Source: Verrucomicrobiia bacterium (GTDB lineage: Bacteria; Verrucomicrobiota; Verrucomicrobiia; Verrucomicrobiales; Akkermansiaceae). Taken from it: a stretch of 15,295 nt of DNA. Under the pieces are notes generated by a model. The model ran no database searches and had not been told where the DNA came from. It was given only the letters and a program-made list of their open reading frames with translations. Below are positions 1-8,700 of the stretch, one piece after another (positions within the stretch are counted from its first letter, which is position 1; each line of letters starts with the position of its first letter). The stretch spans positions 1 through 15,295 of the forward strand of contig CANHKJ010000048.1 in assembly GCA_947460915.1 (NCBI GenBank). Reading direction: 5' to 3'. The translations under genes were made by a program, and so were the position numbers.

Positions 1-1016
1 GAGCCTTTGCCGAAGCTGGTCTCACCGACGATGGTGGCGCGCTTCAAGTCTTGCAGGCAGGCGGCGGTGAGCTCGGAGGCGGAAGCGGACATGCGGTCGA
101 TGAGCACGGTGATGGGGTAATCACGCTTGCGGCGTTGGTTCTCGGGCGTCGCTAGTGTTTCCCAATCGGCGGGATTGCGAGTGCGCACGGTGACGACAGC
201 AGTCTTGGCGGGAAGAAAAAATCCGAGAAGTTTGACGGTGGCATTGAGGTCGCCGCCGGGATTGCCACGGAGGTCGAGGATGAGTTGTTTCATCCCTTGG
301 TCTTCGAGATCATCGAGGGCTGCTTCCATTTCTTCCGCACAGCTTGCGGTGAATTGGGCAAGACGGATGTAGCCGATGCCAGGATGTTTTTTGAGTAAGA
401 TCGCGTGGGTGACGGCTTTTTCGAGAACTTGAACGTGGGTGAGGGAGAGATCACTGGGTTTGGGTTCGGTGGGCATTTTCACAGTGATGCGTGAAATTTC
501 GCCAGCGGGGCGGCGGAGGAGTTCCAGCAAGGTGGGAAACGTCATGCTGCTGGCATCTTGGTCGCCGATGCGGAGGATGGAAGAATTGACATCGAGTTTG
601 GCCTTGGCGGCGGGGCTGAAGGGAGTGACCTCACTGATGTAGGGACCAGAATCGCGCAGGCTAACGGTGATGCCTAGCGAGGCGATGACGGGATCAAGCT
701 GGCTGTCGCTTTTCATGAATGCAGCCATCTCCGGATGAATGTAGGAGGAGTGCGGATCTAACGAAGAAAGCATGCCTTCGAGCGCATGATTCACGAGTCG
801 ATCATAAGTGAGCTTGTCCACATCAGGGTGCTCGGCCCGGATTTTTTCCATGACGGTGATGAAGCGTTCGATCGCTGGGTAGGCTGCCTCTTCAGCATCG
901 GGAGGTACAGACACCTTTGGCTTGGTGGGCTTGTCCTGGCCTAACAGCAGAGTGGGGAGATGCAACGTGATGAGCCCTGCAGTGATGATTTTTTTCAAAA
1001 AAATGTTAGGTTTCAT
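1..1016 (-). CDS. S41-family C-terminal processing peptidase (PDZ protease), 3' end cut by window edge
   Basis: This is a periplasmic serine protease of the CtpA/Prc family, which trims or degrades proteins from their C-termini using a Ser/Lys dyad. The frame is open from the ATG at 1016 to the window edge, giving 338 visible codons. Residues 1-26 form a signal peptide (basic start, hydrophobic core, then LLLGQ). A helical segment with the family-typical ALEGMLSSLDPHSSY follows at about 72-88, and a PDZ domain at about 100-178 (ITVSLRDSGPYISEV, then ILRIGDQ). The protease core follows. The catalytic serine should be Ser312 in SASASE and the lysine Lys337 in ETSFGKG. Their 25-residue spacing matches the spacing in known C-terminal processing proteases. 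The C-terminal part is missing. The gene starts 26 bases after ptsI on the same strand, so co-transcription is possible. There is no Shine-Dalgarno before the start. The family call is secure; the substrate is unknown. Confidence 0.93.
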   Translation of the reverse strand, partial: MKPNIFLKKIITAGLITLHLPTLLLGQDKPTKPKVSVPPDAEEAAYPAIERFITVMEKIRAEHPDVDKLTYDRLVNHALEGMLSSLDPHSSYIHPEMAAFMKSDSQLDPVIASLGITVSLRDSGPYISEVTPFSPAAKAKLDVNSSILRIGDQDASSMTFPTLLELLRRPAGEISRITVKMPTEPKPSDLSLTHVQVLEKAVTHAILLKKHPGIGYIRLAQFTASCAEEMEAALDDLEDQGMKQLILDLRGNPGGDLNATVKLLGFFLPAKTAVVTVRTRNPADWETLATPENQRRKRDYPITVLIDRMSASASELTAACLQDLKRATIVGETSFGKG

Positions 1017-1042
1017 GTTGTTGCGATGAACGTGCGGATTGA

Positions 1043-2815
1043 TTACTCGAAAAGCTCAGGGTAATATTTTTTCGCGAGAGTCGAGGTCAGGTTGAGGATG
1101 TCTGCGCTGAGCGAGGCCTTGAGTGCATCGTCTGCCATGCAGGAACACTCGGCATGTGATAGTGAGCGAATGGCTTTGCGGATGCTGGGCACCTGTTGAG
1201 GACCGACCGACAATTCCTCGACGCCGAGACCGATGAGCAAGGGGGTGAGTCTGATGTCCCCAGCCATTTCGCCGCAGACGCCAGTCCAGATGCCTGCTTG
1301 TGCACCGGCATTGATAGTGCGGTGAATCAAGCGGATCACGGCGGGATGTGTGGGCTTGTAAAGATCAGCAACGTAGGGGTTTACCCGGTCAACGGCAACG
1401 GTGTATTGGATCAGGTCGTTAGTGCCGATGGAAAAGAAATCGACTTCTTTGGCTAGCACATCGGCGATCATGGCGGCAGAGGGCACCTCGATCATCGCAC
1501 CAGTTTGGATGGATTCATCAAAGGGGACATTTTCCTTGTGAAGTTCATCCATGCAGATGCGCAGCATTTCCTTGGCGAGGCGGACTTCACTGAGTCCGGA
1601 AACGAGTGGGAACATCAGGGCGACTTTGCCGAATGCAGAGGCGCGGAGGGCGGCGCGGAGCTGGGGTTTGAAGATCTCGGGTCGATCTAACGAAACGCGG
1701 ATGCCGCGCCAGCCGAGGAAAGGATTTGGTTCGGGCTCGCTGAGCGGCTCGGCGGGTAACTTATCACCACCGGAGTCAAGGGTCCGGATGATGACAGGGT
1801 GAGGTGCGACTGCTTTGGCGATCTGAGTGTAAGCGTTTGTTTGCTCACGCTCGTTGGGGATTTCGTCCTGTTCCTCGTTGAGGAGCAGAAATTCTGTGCG
1901 GTAGAGTCCGATGCCAGTGGCTCCGGATTTTTTGACCGCAGGCAATTCTTCGAGGAGCCCGATGTTGGCGGAAAGCGTGATTTTTCGACCATCGCGGGTG
2001 ATGGATTCGGCATCGCGCAAGGAGTCGAGGGCCGTGCGCGCGCGGAGCTTTTTCTGCTCAATCATCCGGTAGGTATTCAGCGTGGCCTCGGTGGGATTGA
2101 GGATGAGCTTGCCGGTGTAGCCATCGAGGATCGCATGGGTGAGCGCGGTCATGTCGATGATCGCCTCTTCGAGCCCGACGACGGCGGGGATGCCGAGCGA
2201 GCGTGCAATGATCGCGGTATGCGAGTTGACGCTGCCCATTTCCGTGGCAAATCCGAGGACTAGGCTGCGATCCATGGTGGCCGTGTCTGAGGGATTCAGG
2301 TCATAGGCGATGAGGATGTGCCGATCTTCTGGGCGGATGTTTTTTCTCGTGAGGCTTGATTCGAAGGCATCGAGCACACGCTCACAGACGTCCTCGATGT
2401 CGGCAGTGCGTTCACGAAGATACGGATCGGGAATGCGGCGCATGGCTTCGAGGAAATTCTGCATGACCGCATAGAAGGCAAACTCGGCATTTTGTTGGCG
2501 TTCATCAATGGCATGATGCACGCGTTTGAGTAAGGCCTTATCTTCAAGCACCATGATGTGTGCTTCAAAAATGCGAGATTCTTCATCGGACGACAGCTCG
2601 GCGAGGCGGGTTTGTATTTCTGCCAAATCCGATTTAGCTCTGGTGACCGCGTCTTCGAATCGTTGATGCTCTTGGGGTAGATTGGCCTCGCTGACTTCAT
2701 ACACCTCGGGTGCGGAAAATCCGCGGGCGGTGACATGAATCGGTGCGATGGCGATGCCTGGGGACACAGGTATCCCTTGGATGATGGTTTCGAGAGCAGG
2801 AGTGTTCGAAGGCAT
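1043..2815 (-). CDS. ptsI: Phosphoenolpyruvate-protein phosphotransferase (PTS enzyme I)
   Basis: Enzyme I takes the phosphoryl group from PEP and passes it to HPr, the first step of the phosphotransferase system in the cytoplasm. From the ATG at 2815 the protein has 590 residues, close to the usual 570-580. Visible signatures are the N-terminal GIPVSPGIAIAP, the phospho-acceptor His199 in NSHTAIIARSLGIPAVVG, and PEP-site segments GIGLYRTEF (about 301-309) and RTLDSGGDK (344-352). IGTNDLIQYTVAVDR follows at about 463-477, and the catalytic Cys514 is in GVCGEMAGD. All key residues are present, so it looks fully functional. A TTG at 2854 would add 13 residues. I prefer the ATG because enzyme I proteins normally start just before the SPGIA segment, and neither start has a Shine-Dalgarno. 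No HPr or EII gene is visible here. In organisms with few EIIs the enzyme often serves regulatory phosphorylation, but that is inference. Confidence 0.96.
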   Translation of the reverse strand: MPSNTPALETIIQGIPVSPGIAIAPIHVTARGFSAPEVYEVSEANLPQEHQRFEDAVTRAKSDLAEIQTRLAELSSDEESRIFEAHIMVLEDKALLKRVHHAIDERQQNAEFAFYAVMQNFLEAMRRIPDPYLRERTADIEDVCERVLDAFESSLTRKNIRPEDRHILIAYDLNPSDTATMDRSLVLGFATEMGSVNSHTAIIARSLGIPAVVGLEEAIIDMTALTHAILDGYTGKLILNPTEATLNTYRMIEQKKLRARTALDSLRDAESITRDGRKITLSANIGLLEELPAVKKSGATGIGLYRTEFLLLNEEQDEIPNEREQTNAYTQIAKAVAPHPVIIRTLDSGGDKLPAEPLSEPEPNPFLGWRGIRVSLDRPEIFKPQLRAALRASAFGKVALMFPLVSGLSEVRLAKEMLRICMDELHKENVPFDESIQTGAMIEVPSAAMIADVLAKEVDFFSIGTNDLIQYTVAVDRVNPYVADLYKPTHPAVIRLIHRTINAGAQAGIWTGVCGEMAGDIRLTPLLIGLGVEELSVGPQQVPSIRKAIRSLSHAECSCMADDALKASLSADILNLTSTLAKKYYPELFE

Positions 2816-2824
2816 TGCGGAGAC

Positions 2825-2854
2825 ATGTTGTTTGCGGAAGCGATTCAGTGTCAA
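2825..2854 (-). promoter_or_regulatory. Possible sigma70-type promoter for ptsI
   Basis: Reading the minus strand, a perfect TTGACA box lies at 2854-2849. With an 18-base spacer it is followed by CAACAT at 2830-2825, which matches only three of six positions of a -10 box. A transcript from here would begin almost at the ATG at 2815 and would be leaderless or nearly so. That would also rule out the upstream TTG as a start. The -10 is poor, so this is only a candidate. Confidence 0.2.
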
Positions 2855-2872
2855 GTCGATTCAACGGGTAGC

Positions 2873-2884
2873 TCGGCATGCCGA
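2873..2884. promoter_or_regulatory. 12-bp perfect palindrome, candidate operator
   Basis: TCGGCATGCCGA reads the same on both strands. It lies in the shared upstream region, 57 bases upstream of the ptsI ATG and about 92 bases upstream of the cassette start. Its symmetry and position suit a dimeric regulator, but no regulator gene is nearby and a 12-mer palindrome can occur by chance. Confidence 0.3.
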
Positions 2885-2976
2885 TGGTTCGTCGCGGTGA
2901 ATGAATTCGCATGATCTAACACGATTCCAAAAGTTTTGCGATTTTGTAGTGGCATTGGCGAAGAATAATCGCTGAA

Positions 2977-3621
2977 ATGCGCCCTGTGAAAGAGCTATGG
3001 CAAACTGCTACCAACCCGACGGTATTACCTGCAACTTTGTTGCTGATACCGGTCATGCTCTATTGGATCATCGGATTGTTTGGACTGACTGATGGTGATG
3101 TGGGGGATGCAGGCGATGGCGATGGTTCATCTTCGGGGGAAGGCCACTTTGTTTCTGATATCACGGGGGCGATGTTACGACTCGTCAACGCAAGTGAAAT
3201 TCCCTTCATGGTTGTGATGTCATTGCTGTGCATCTATTTTTGGTCTGGCATGGTTTTGGGTTCGATGCTGTTGCCATTTTCGGGTGAGTGGTTCGTTTGG
3301 GCTCTCACGGGTGGGGCTTTGCTCGCAGCGCTGATTTTTACTAGGCTTACTGTAATCCCATTGAAGCCTCTGGTCCGAGCGATACGTTTTGATAAAGATC
3401 AGCCGATACCGGTGATTGGCAGAACTGGCACGGTCCGGAGCCAAGAACTTACCGAAAACTTTGGCCAAGTCGAAGTGGCCGATGCACATGGTCCGATGTT
3501 TTTGAATGCCCGTCTCATTGACGAAGGCTTGACTCTGCACAAGGGTGATGAAGTTATCATCGTGTCACTCAATTCGGAAAAAATGATCTACTCTGTCAAA
3601 TCAACCAACAATACCCCATAG
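2977..3621 (+). CDS. YqiJ/NfeD-like membrane protein with C-terminal OB-type domain
   Basis: This is an inner-membrane protein of 214 residues that probably partners the flotillin encoded next to it. It resembles E. coli YqiJ, which is encoded beside the flotillin-like YqiK, and more broadly the NfeD family that accompanies SPFH proteins. Hydrophobic segments lie at about 17-36, 77-97 and 104-124. The loop after the first holds an Asp/Gly/Ser-rich stretch at about 39-56. A basic linker (about 123-138) leads to a beta-rich tail at about 145-208 (IGRTGTV, FGQVEVAD, KGDEVIIVSL), as expected for an OB fold. It is the first gene of the cassette, and the flotillin start follows after 11 bases. Start choice: the ATG at 2977 is the first in frame and lacks a Shine-Dalgarno. 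The family call rests on domain layout and neighbours; the exact topology is unresolved. Confidence 0.8.
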   Translation: MRPVKELWQTATNPTVLPATLLLIPVMLYWIIGLFGLTDGDVGDAGDGDGSSSGEGHFVSDITGAMLRLVNASEIPFMVVMSLLCIYFWSGMVLGSMLLPFSGEWFVWALTGGALLAALIFTRLTVIPLKPLVRAIRFDKDQPIPVIGRTGTVRSQELTENFGQVEVADAHGPMFLNARLIDEGLTLHKGDEVIIVSLNSEKMIYSVKSTNNTP

Positions 3622-3632
3622 AAAAATACATT

Positions 3633-5702
3633 ATGCAAACGAATCTGCTCTTTGTAGCATTATCTGGCCCTCCCATGACCGTCGTGTTCACCATCGCGTT
3701 GGTTTTGTTCGTAGTTCTGGCATTCACGATACTCTTCGCGATGATCTATCGCAAAGCCTCACGGGGAATCGCGTTAATCCGATCAGGTACGGGTGGCACG
3801 AAGGTGAGCTTCAATGGCATAACAGTCATTCCTGTATTGCAGCAGTTAGAAAAAATGGATGTGTCAGTCAAGCGCATCGAAGTGGATCGCACGGCGAAAA
3901 ACGGCTTGATCTGCCGCGATAACATGCGCGCTGACATCAAGGTGGTCTTTTTCGTGCGCGTTAACCAGACCGAGGAAGACGTGCTACGCGTCGCACAGGC
4001 AATTGGTTGTGACCGGGCATCTAGCGAAAATGACATACGCAATTTGTTTGATGCGAAATTTTCGGAAGGTTTGAAAACCGTCGGTAAGCGCTTCGACTTC
4101 ATTCAGCTTTATGAAGATCGCGACAAGTTCCGTGATGAGATTCTCAAAGTCATCGGCACAGATCTCAATGGTTTCGTGCTCGAAGATGCGGCGATTGACT
4201 TCCTAGAGCAGACGCCGATTGAAATGCTCGATCCCGATAACATTCTCGACGCCGAAGGCATCAAGAAAATCACCGAACTCACTGCCACTCAAGCGAAGCT
4301 CTCGAACAGCATTCAGCGCGATAAGGAGAAGGTCATCAAACAACAAGACGTGGAAGCGCGCGAGGCCGTGTTGGAGCTAGAGCGCCAACTCGCCGAGACC
4401 GTTGCCAAGCAGAAGCGTGAAGTGGAAAGTGTGGAGGCCCGTGCTGTAGCGGATGCCACGAAGGTCAAAGAAGAAGAGCGTCGCAAGTCCGAGCAAGCTC
4501 GCATCGCCGCGGATGAAGAAATTGAAATCGCTACGCAAAACAAAGAGCGTCAGGTTCTTGTGGCCTTGCGCAACAAAGAGCGAACCGATGTTGTGGAGCA
4601 AGAACGCGTCAAACGCGATCAAATGCTGGAATCCATCGAGCGCGAGCGCGTAACAAGCCTGAAGGACATCGAGAAAGAAAAAGCGTTAGAGGTGGAGAAA
4701 AAAGCCATCCAAGACGTGATCAAAGAGCGCGTAGCCGTGGAGAAGCTGGTTGTCATCGAGCAACAACTCATCAAAGACACCGAGGCATTTGCTGGGGCGG
4801 ATCGCGAGAAAAAAGTGATGGTGACTCTCGCCGAAGCGAAAGCTCAAGAAGAGATGGTGCGTCGCATCAAAGAGGCTGAAGCCGCTCAAGAGGCCGCACG
4901 TTTGCTCGCTGATCAAGAACTTTACACGCAGACGAAGCACGCTGAGGGCAACAAAAAAGCCGCTGAGTTGCACGCTGAGCAAATCATCACGACGGCCAAC
5001 GCGGAGCAAGCATCGTCCGAGAAAATGGCGATCGCTAAAATCCGTCTTGCCGAAGCGAAAACTAAGGAGTCCGCAGCCGAGGGACTGGGTGCCGCCGAGG
5101 TGGAAATCGCCATGGCCGATGCGATGGAAAAACGTGGCTTGATCGAAGCCGAAGTGAACCGTCAAAAACTCGATGCCGAGGCCGATGGTATCACCAAGAA
5201 AGCCGAAGCGATGAAGCTGCTTGAGTCTGCTGGAAAAGATCACGAAGAATTCAAGCTTCGTCTGGAGAAAGAGAAAACGGTGGAGCTCGCCGAGATCAAC
5301 ATTCAGGCCAGCATCGCCGCTGCGCAGGCTGGTGTATTGGGCGAGGCTATGAAGTCGGCCAAGATCGAAATCATTGGTGGCGAAGCTCAGTTCTTCGATC
5401 GCATTGCGAATGCCGTATCCGCAGGCCGTGCCGTGGATCGCGCCGTAGGCAACAGTCGCGTGCTTAGCGATGTGAAGGAAACATTTTTCAACGGTGATCC
5501 AGAATTTTTTAAAGCGCAACTTCGTGAGTGGGCAGGACAATTCGGCATCACTTCCGAGGATGTGAAAAACTACACGGTGAGTGGCATTCTCGGCAAGCTC
5601 TTGCTCGATGCCTCGGGTGATACTCGTTCGAAAATCATTAGCCTACTCGGCATGGCGGATCGCTTCAAATTGGCGGATACTAAGGCTGATACATTGCTCT
5701 AA
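3633..5702 (+). CDS. Flotillin-like SPFH protein (YqiK type)
   Basis: This protein belongs to the flotillin/SPFH family, whose members oligomerise into membrane-attached cages or rafts. A single membrane anchor lies at about 15-39. The SPFH/PHB domain follows at about 41-215, with the characteristic RGIALIRSGTGG, RIEVDRTAKNGL and an amphipathic middle. Residues about 215-545 form an extremely charged coiled coil rich in Glu, Lys, Ala and Arg, longer than in many flotillins. A C-terminal region of about 120 residues starts near IEIIGGEAQFFDRI and includes FFNGDPEFFKAQLREWAGQF. It is not coiled coil and looks folded. The length of 689 residues is large for the family. The gene sits 11 bases after the YqiJ-like gene, so the two are surely co-transcribed. 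Its partner is probably the OB protein upstream, and possibly the giant AAA+ protein downstream. There is no Shine-Dalgarno before the ATG. Confidence 0.9.
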   Translation: MQTNLLFVALSGPPMTVVFTIALVLFVVLAFTILFAMIYRKASRGIALIRSGTGGTKVSFNGITVIPVLQQLEKMDVSVKRIEVDRTAKNGLICRDNMRADIKVVFFVRVNQTEEDVLRVAQAIGCDRASSENDIRNLFDAKFSEGLKTVGKRFDFIQLYEDRDKFRDEILKVIGTDLNGFVLEDAAIDFLEQTPIEMLDPDNILDAEGIKKITELTATQAKLSNSIQRDKEKVIKQQDVEAREAVLELERQLAETVAKQKREVESVEARAVADATKVKEEERRKSEQARIAADEEIEIATQNKERQVLVALRNKERTDVVEQERVKRDQMLESIERERVTSLKDIEKEKALEVEKKAIQDVIKERVAVEKLVVIEQQLIKDTEAFAGADREKKVMVTLAEAKAQEEMVRRIKEAEAAQEAARLLADQELYTQTKHAEGNKKAAELHAEQIITTANAEQASSEKMAIAKIRLAEAKTKESAAEGLGAAEVEIAMADAMEKRGLIEAEVNRQKLDAEADGITKKAEAMKLLESAGKDHEEFKLRLEKEKTVELAEINIQASIAAAQAGVLGEAMKSAKIEIIGGEAQFFDRIANAVSAGRAVDRAVGNSRVLSDVKETFFNGDPEFFKAQLREWAGQFGITSEDVKNYTVSGILGKLLLDASGDTRSKIISLLGMADRFKLADTKADTLL

Positions 5703-5710
5703 TTTTCCGA

Positions 5711-5740
5711 GCGGTGGGTGATTTTGGAATCATCCACCGC
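5711..5740 (+). promoter_or_regulatory. Strong intercistronic RNA hairpin
   Basis: GCGGTGGGTGATT (5711-5723) pairs with AATCATCCACCGC (5728-5740) over 13 base pairs, one of them a G-U wobble, around a four-base TTGG loop. It lies 8 bases after the flotillin stop codon and 40 bases before the ATPase start. No U-tract follows, so it is not a classical intrinsic terminator. It may stabilise the upstream message, mark a processing site, or partly reduce transcription into the ATPase gene. Confidence 0.6.
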
Positions 5741-5746
5741 ATCGCA

Positions 5747-5754
5747 TAGCGCTA
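5747..5754. other. Short palindrome TAGCGCTA upstream of the ATPase gene
   Basis: An 8-bp perfect palindrome lies 26 bases before the ATPase start and just after the large hairpin. It is too short to interpret alone and may be chance. It is recorded because it sits in the only gap inside the cassette. Confidence 0.15.
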
Positions 5755-5780
5755 GGAAATCCCGATAGACGAACAAGGCC

Positions 5781-8700
5781 ATGGCGGATGATTTGAAACA
5801 ATTGGAAGGCGGGGCGTATGAGGTCATACGTGCTCGATTAGAAAAACATGCGAACGATTTGCGCGCGCGAATGGATCGCCTGAACGCGGAGCGCCTTGAT
5901 GTATTCGGCGGGATGGAGACCAAGTTGCTTGCCACTGAGCGCGTCGCCACGGAGCACAATTGCCAAGCGCGCGATCTGGTAGCCATCGGGCCGAATCGTT
6001 TTCTGTTTGGCTATAACATCCAATTTGGCCTAAAGCAGACGACAGATGTTCGCGATGTTTTTGCCGTTTATGATTTCAATGCAGATACGAAAACTTTCGT
6101 CGCTGTGGCGGATGACTTGGTGCTCGGTGATCCGCGTTTCATCGAAGACTTTCGCTATATTTTCAAATTCTATCGCGAGGCTGTATTCAAAAAATTCCTG
6201 ATCAATGGTCCGCATCTCTACATGGCGATGCGGGCTGGAAAATCGCTTGATGATGTCAAGGTTTTCAAGTGGCTGATCAATGGCGATGGCACGCTGAGCT
6301 ATCTCGGCAATCGATTCGATCACGAGTATGTCTATCCCACGCAGCAAGAATTTACTTGGATACGTGCCCATCGCGATATGCAGCGCGGTGGTCTGCATCC
6401 GCACATTTCCATCGAGGATAAAGTTTTTGTCGAAACCGTTGGCGGCGATCTAACGATCAAGATCGAGGATAACACCAACACCGGGCAGGGGATTTACAGT
6501 GAACCGGTGACGGACCCTGATCAAACACTTGATGACTCTGAAATTTTTTACGCCATAGTTGGTTCGTTGATTCTGCTGAAGGTGTTGCCATATCGAGAAT
6601 CATTGCATCGCTATTTGGTGTTCAATCAGAAAACAAATACGGTGGCGCGTATCGATGGCATCGGGGCCTCCTGCGTGCTTTTACCTGAAGACCAAGGTGT
6701 CATTTTCGCAAACGGCTATGTCTTGCAAACTGGCGAGATCAAGACATTCGATCATGGCATTGCAAACATGCGCTTCGAGCGACGCGTAGTCAGCGCCAAT
6801 GGTGAAGACGTTTTGTTTGTCTTCCACAATCGTGAGTTGGCTGATTATGTTTTGCTCTCTTACAACCGTGTGAAGATGGCTGTGGAGACGCCGACGATCT
6901 GTGCTGGCGTGTCGATTTTTGCCGATGGAACGATGGTGTATTTCCGTGGCAATGAAGACCCGCAGCGTTATCATGCACTGCAAGTTTGGCAAACACCCTA
7001 TTACAACGAAAGCTTTGCGGCAAAGACGGCTAAAAAACCTGATAGCTTTTTGTTCAAAATTGGAAACTCGGAGTTAGTCCGAGCAATGTCAGAATGCCGG
7101 GCCATCTTGACCTTAGTCTCGAAGGATGACAGTTTCTCGGGTCTTTATCTCGATCTCGGGAAACATTCGGGTGACTTGTTGGATGCATACTTTTGGTTAG
7201 ACTCAGAGGAATGCCAGAAGTTGTCCGAACCATTGCGTGAAATTAAGCGAGCTGCGCAATCGGCGGTGGGTGAATTTGAAAAAGTCACGCAACTCCGCCA
7301 GACGGCTACGCAGAAGACGGCGGATGCGCGCGCGCAAGTTGAAAAAATCTCTTCCACCTCGAAGACGACCATCGCCGATGAGATGACGGCATTTGTTCAT
7401 CTTCTTACCAACATCCGCAAGCTACGAGGCGAAGTGATCGGCCTCAAAGATGTGCGCTATGTCGATCCAGCGGTGGTCACCGAGCTAGAAGGCAAGCTGG
7501 TGGAGGCCAGTGATCTCGTCAGCGAGCGCACGGTGAATTTCCTCGGTACAGATAAGGCTCTCGCGAGTTATGCGGCTTCGATCGATCAACAGGAAACACA
7601 GATTCCGAACATCAAGGGCAGTGTCGCTGCGGATCAATCGTTAGAGGCACTGGATCAAGCTGCGACTGAGTTGGAGATGCTGATCGATGTCGTCGGCGGG
7701 CTCAAGATCAAAGACCCGGTGCAGACGACTGCCATCGTTGAGAAAATTTCCGCGCTCTATGCGAGGTTGAATGGCGTGCGGGTGGCGGTGCGAAACAAAC
7801 GCAAAGAGCTTTCTCGTGGGGAATCACAGGCGGAGTTCGCGGCTCGATTGCATCTGCTATCTCAAGCAACGGCCAATTATCTCGATCTCGCAGATTCTCC
7901 TGCGAAGTGTGATGAGGCACTCACGAAGTTGATGGTGCAAGTCGAAGAACTCGAAGGGAAATTTTCCGAGTTCGATGACTACGTGGAGCAACTCGGTGCC
8001 AAGCGCGATGAGATTTACTCTGCTCTTGATGGTCGCCGTGCACAGCTACTCGAGGCGCGTGGTCGCCGCGCTGGCGGATTACTCCGTTCGGCAGAAAGAA
8101 TTTTGCAGGGCATGCGCAGCCGCGTGGCAACGTTCTCGGAGCCTGATGAAATCCAAGGTTATTTTGCTGGGGATTTGATGGTCGAGAAATTGCGCGAAAT
8201 CATCGCGGAGTTGCATTCGTTGGGTGATTCGGTGAAGGCCGATGACATCGAAACTCGTTTGAAAACCTTACGTGAGGATTCAGTAAGGCAGCTCAAGGAT
8301 AAGCGCGAATTGTTTGCCGACGGTGGTGCTTCGATCCAAATCGGCAAGCACAAGTTTAGCGTCAACACGCAGGCCCTTGAACTTACCGTGGTGCCACACG
8401 ATGAGCAGATGGCATTTCATCTTTCTGGCACGAAGTTCCTTGAGCCGATCATCGATGAAGAATTCAATGCGGCACGTGATTTGTGGAATCGAGAAGTGAT
8501 CAGTGAATCACCGTTGGTGTATCGCGCTGAATACTTAGCGTGGATGTTTTTGGAAAGGGGAATACCTTCGGCGGAACCGCTTGCTGGCTTGCAATCCTTT
8601 ATGCAAGAGCGAGCAACAGAGGGATACATCAAAGGCATCCATGATGCTGATGCCGTGCAGTTCGTCAAGATGCTGAGCCCGATGCGTGAGAAGTTAGGTA

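Larger units (their letters stand above)
2816..2976. other. Divergent intergenic region between ptsI and the flotillin cassette
   Basis: This is the longest non-coding stretch in the window, about 160 bases, and it must hold the promoters for both ptsI (minus) and the cassette starting at 2977 (plus). It contains a 12-bp perfect palindrome at 2873-2884. On the plus strand, AATAAT at 2964-2969 resembles a -10 box but lies only 7 bases before the start codon, and no -35 sits at a suitable distance. I see no small ORF, tRNA or riboswitch-like structure in it. Confidence 0.6.

Noticed and set aside
127..642. Two plus-strand open frames at the left edge (127-372 and 439-642).
   Set aside because: Both lie antisense to the S41 peptidase, whose signal peptide, PDZ domain and catalytic Ser and Lys read cleanly on the minus strand.
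1799..2263. Open plus-strand frame (154 codons) opposite ptsI.
   Set aside because: It is a reverse shadow of the intact enzyme I gene.
4686..5540. Long open frame on the minus strand (284 codons) opposite the flotillin coiled coil.
   Set aside because: It is antisense to a clear SPFH protein. Glu/Lys/Ala-rich coiled-coil codons leave few stops on the reverse strand, and the product is Phe/Leu/His-rich with no family features.
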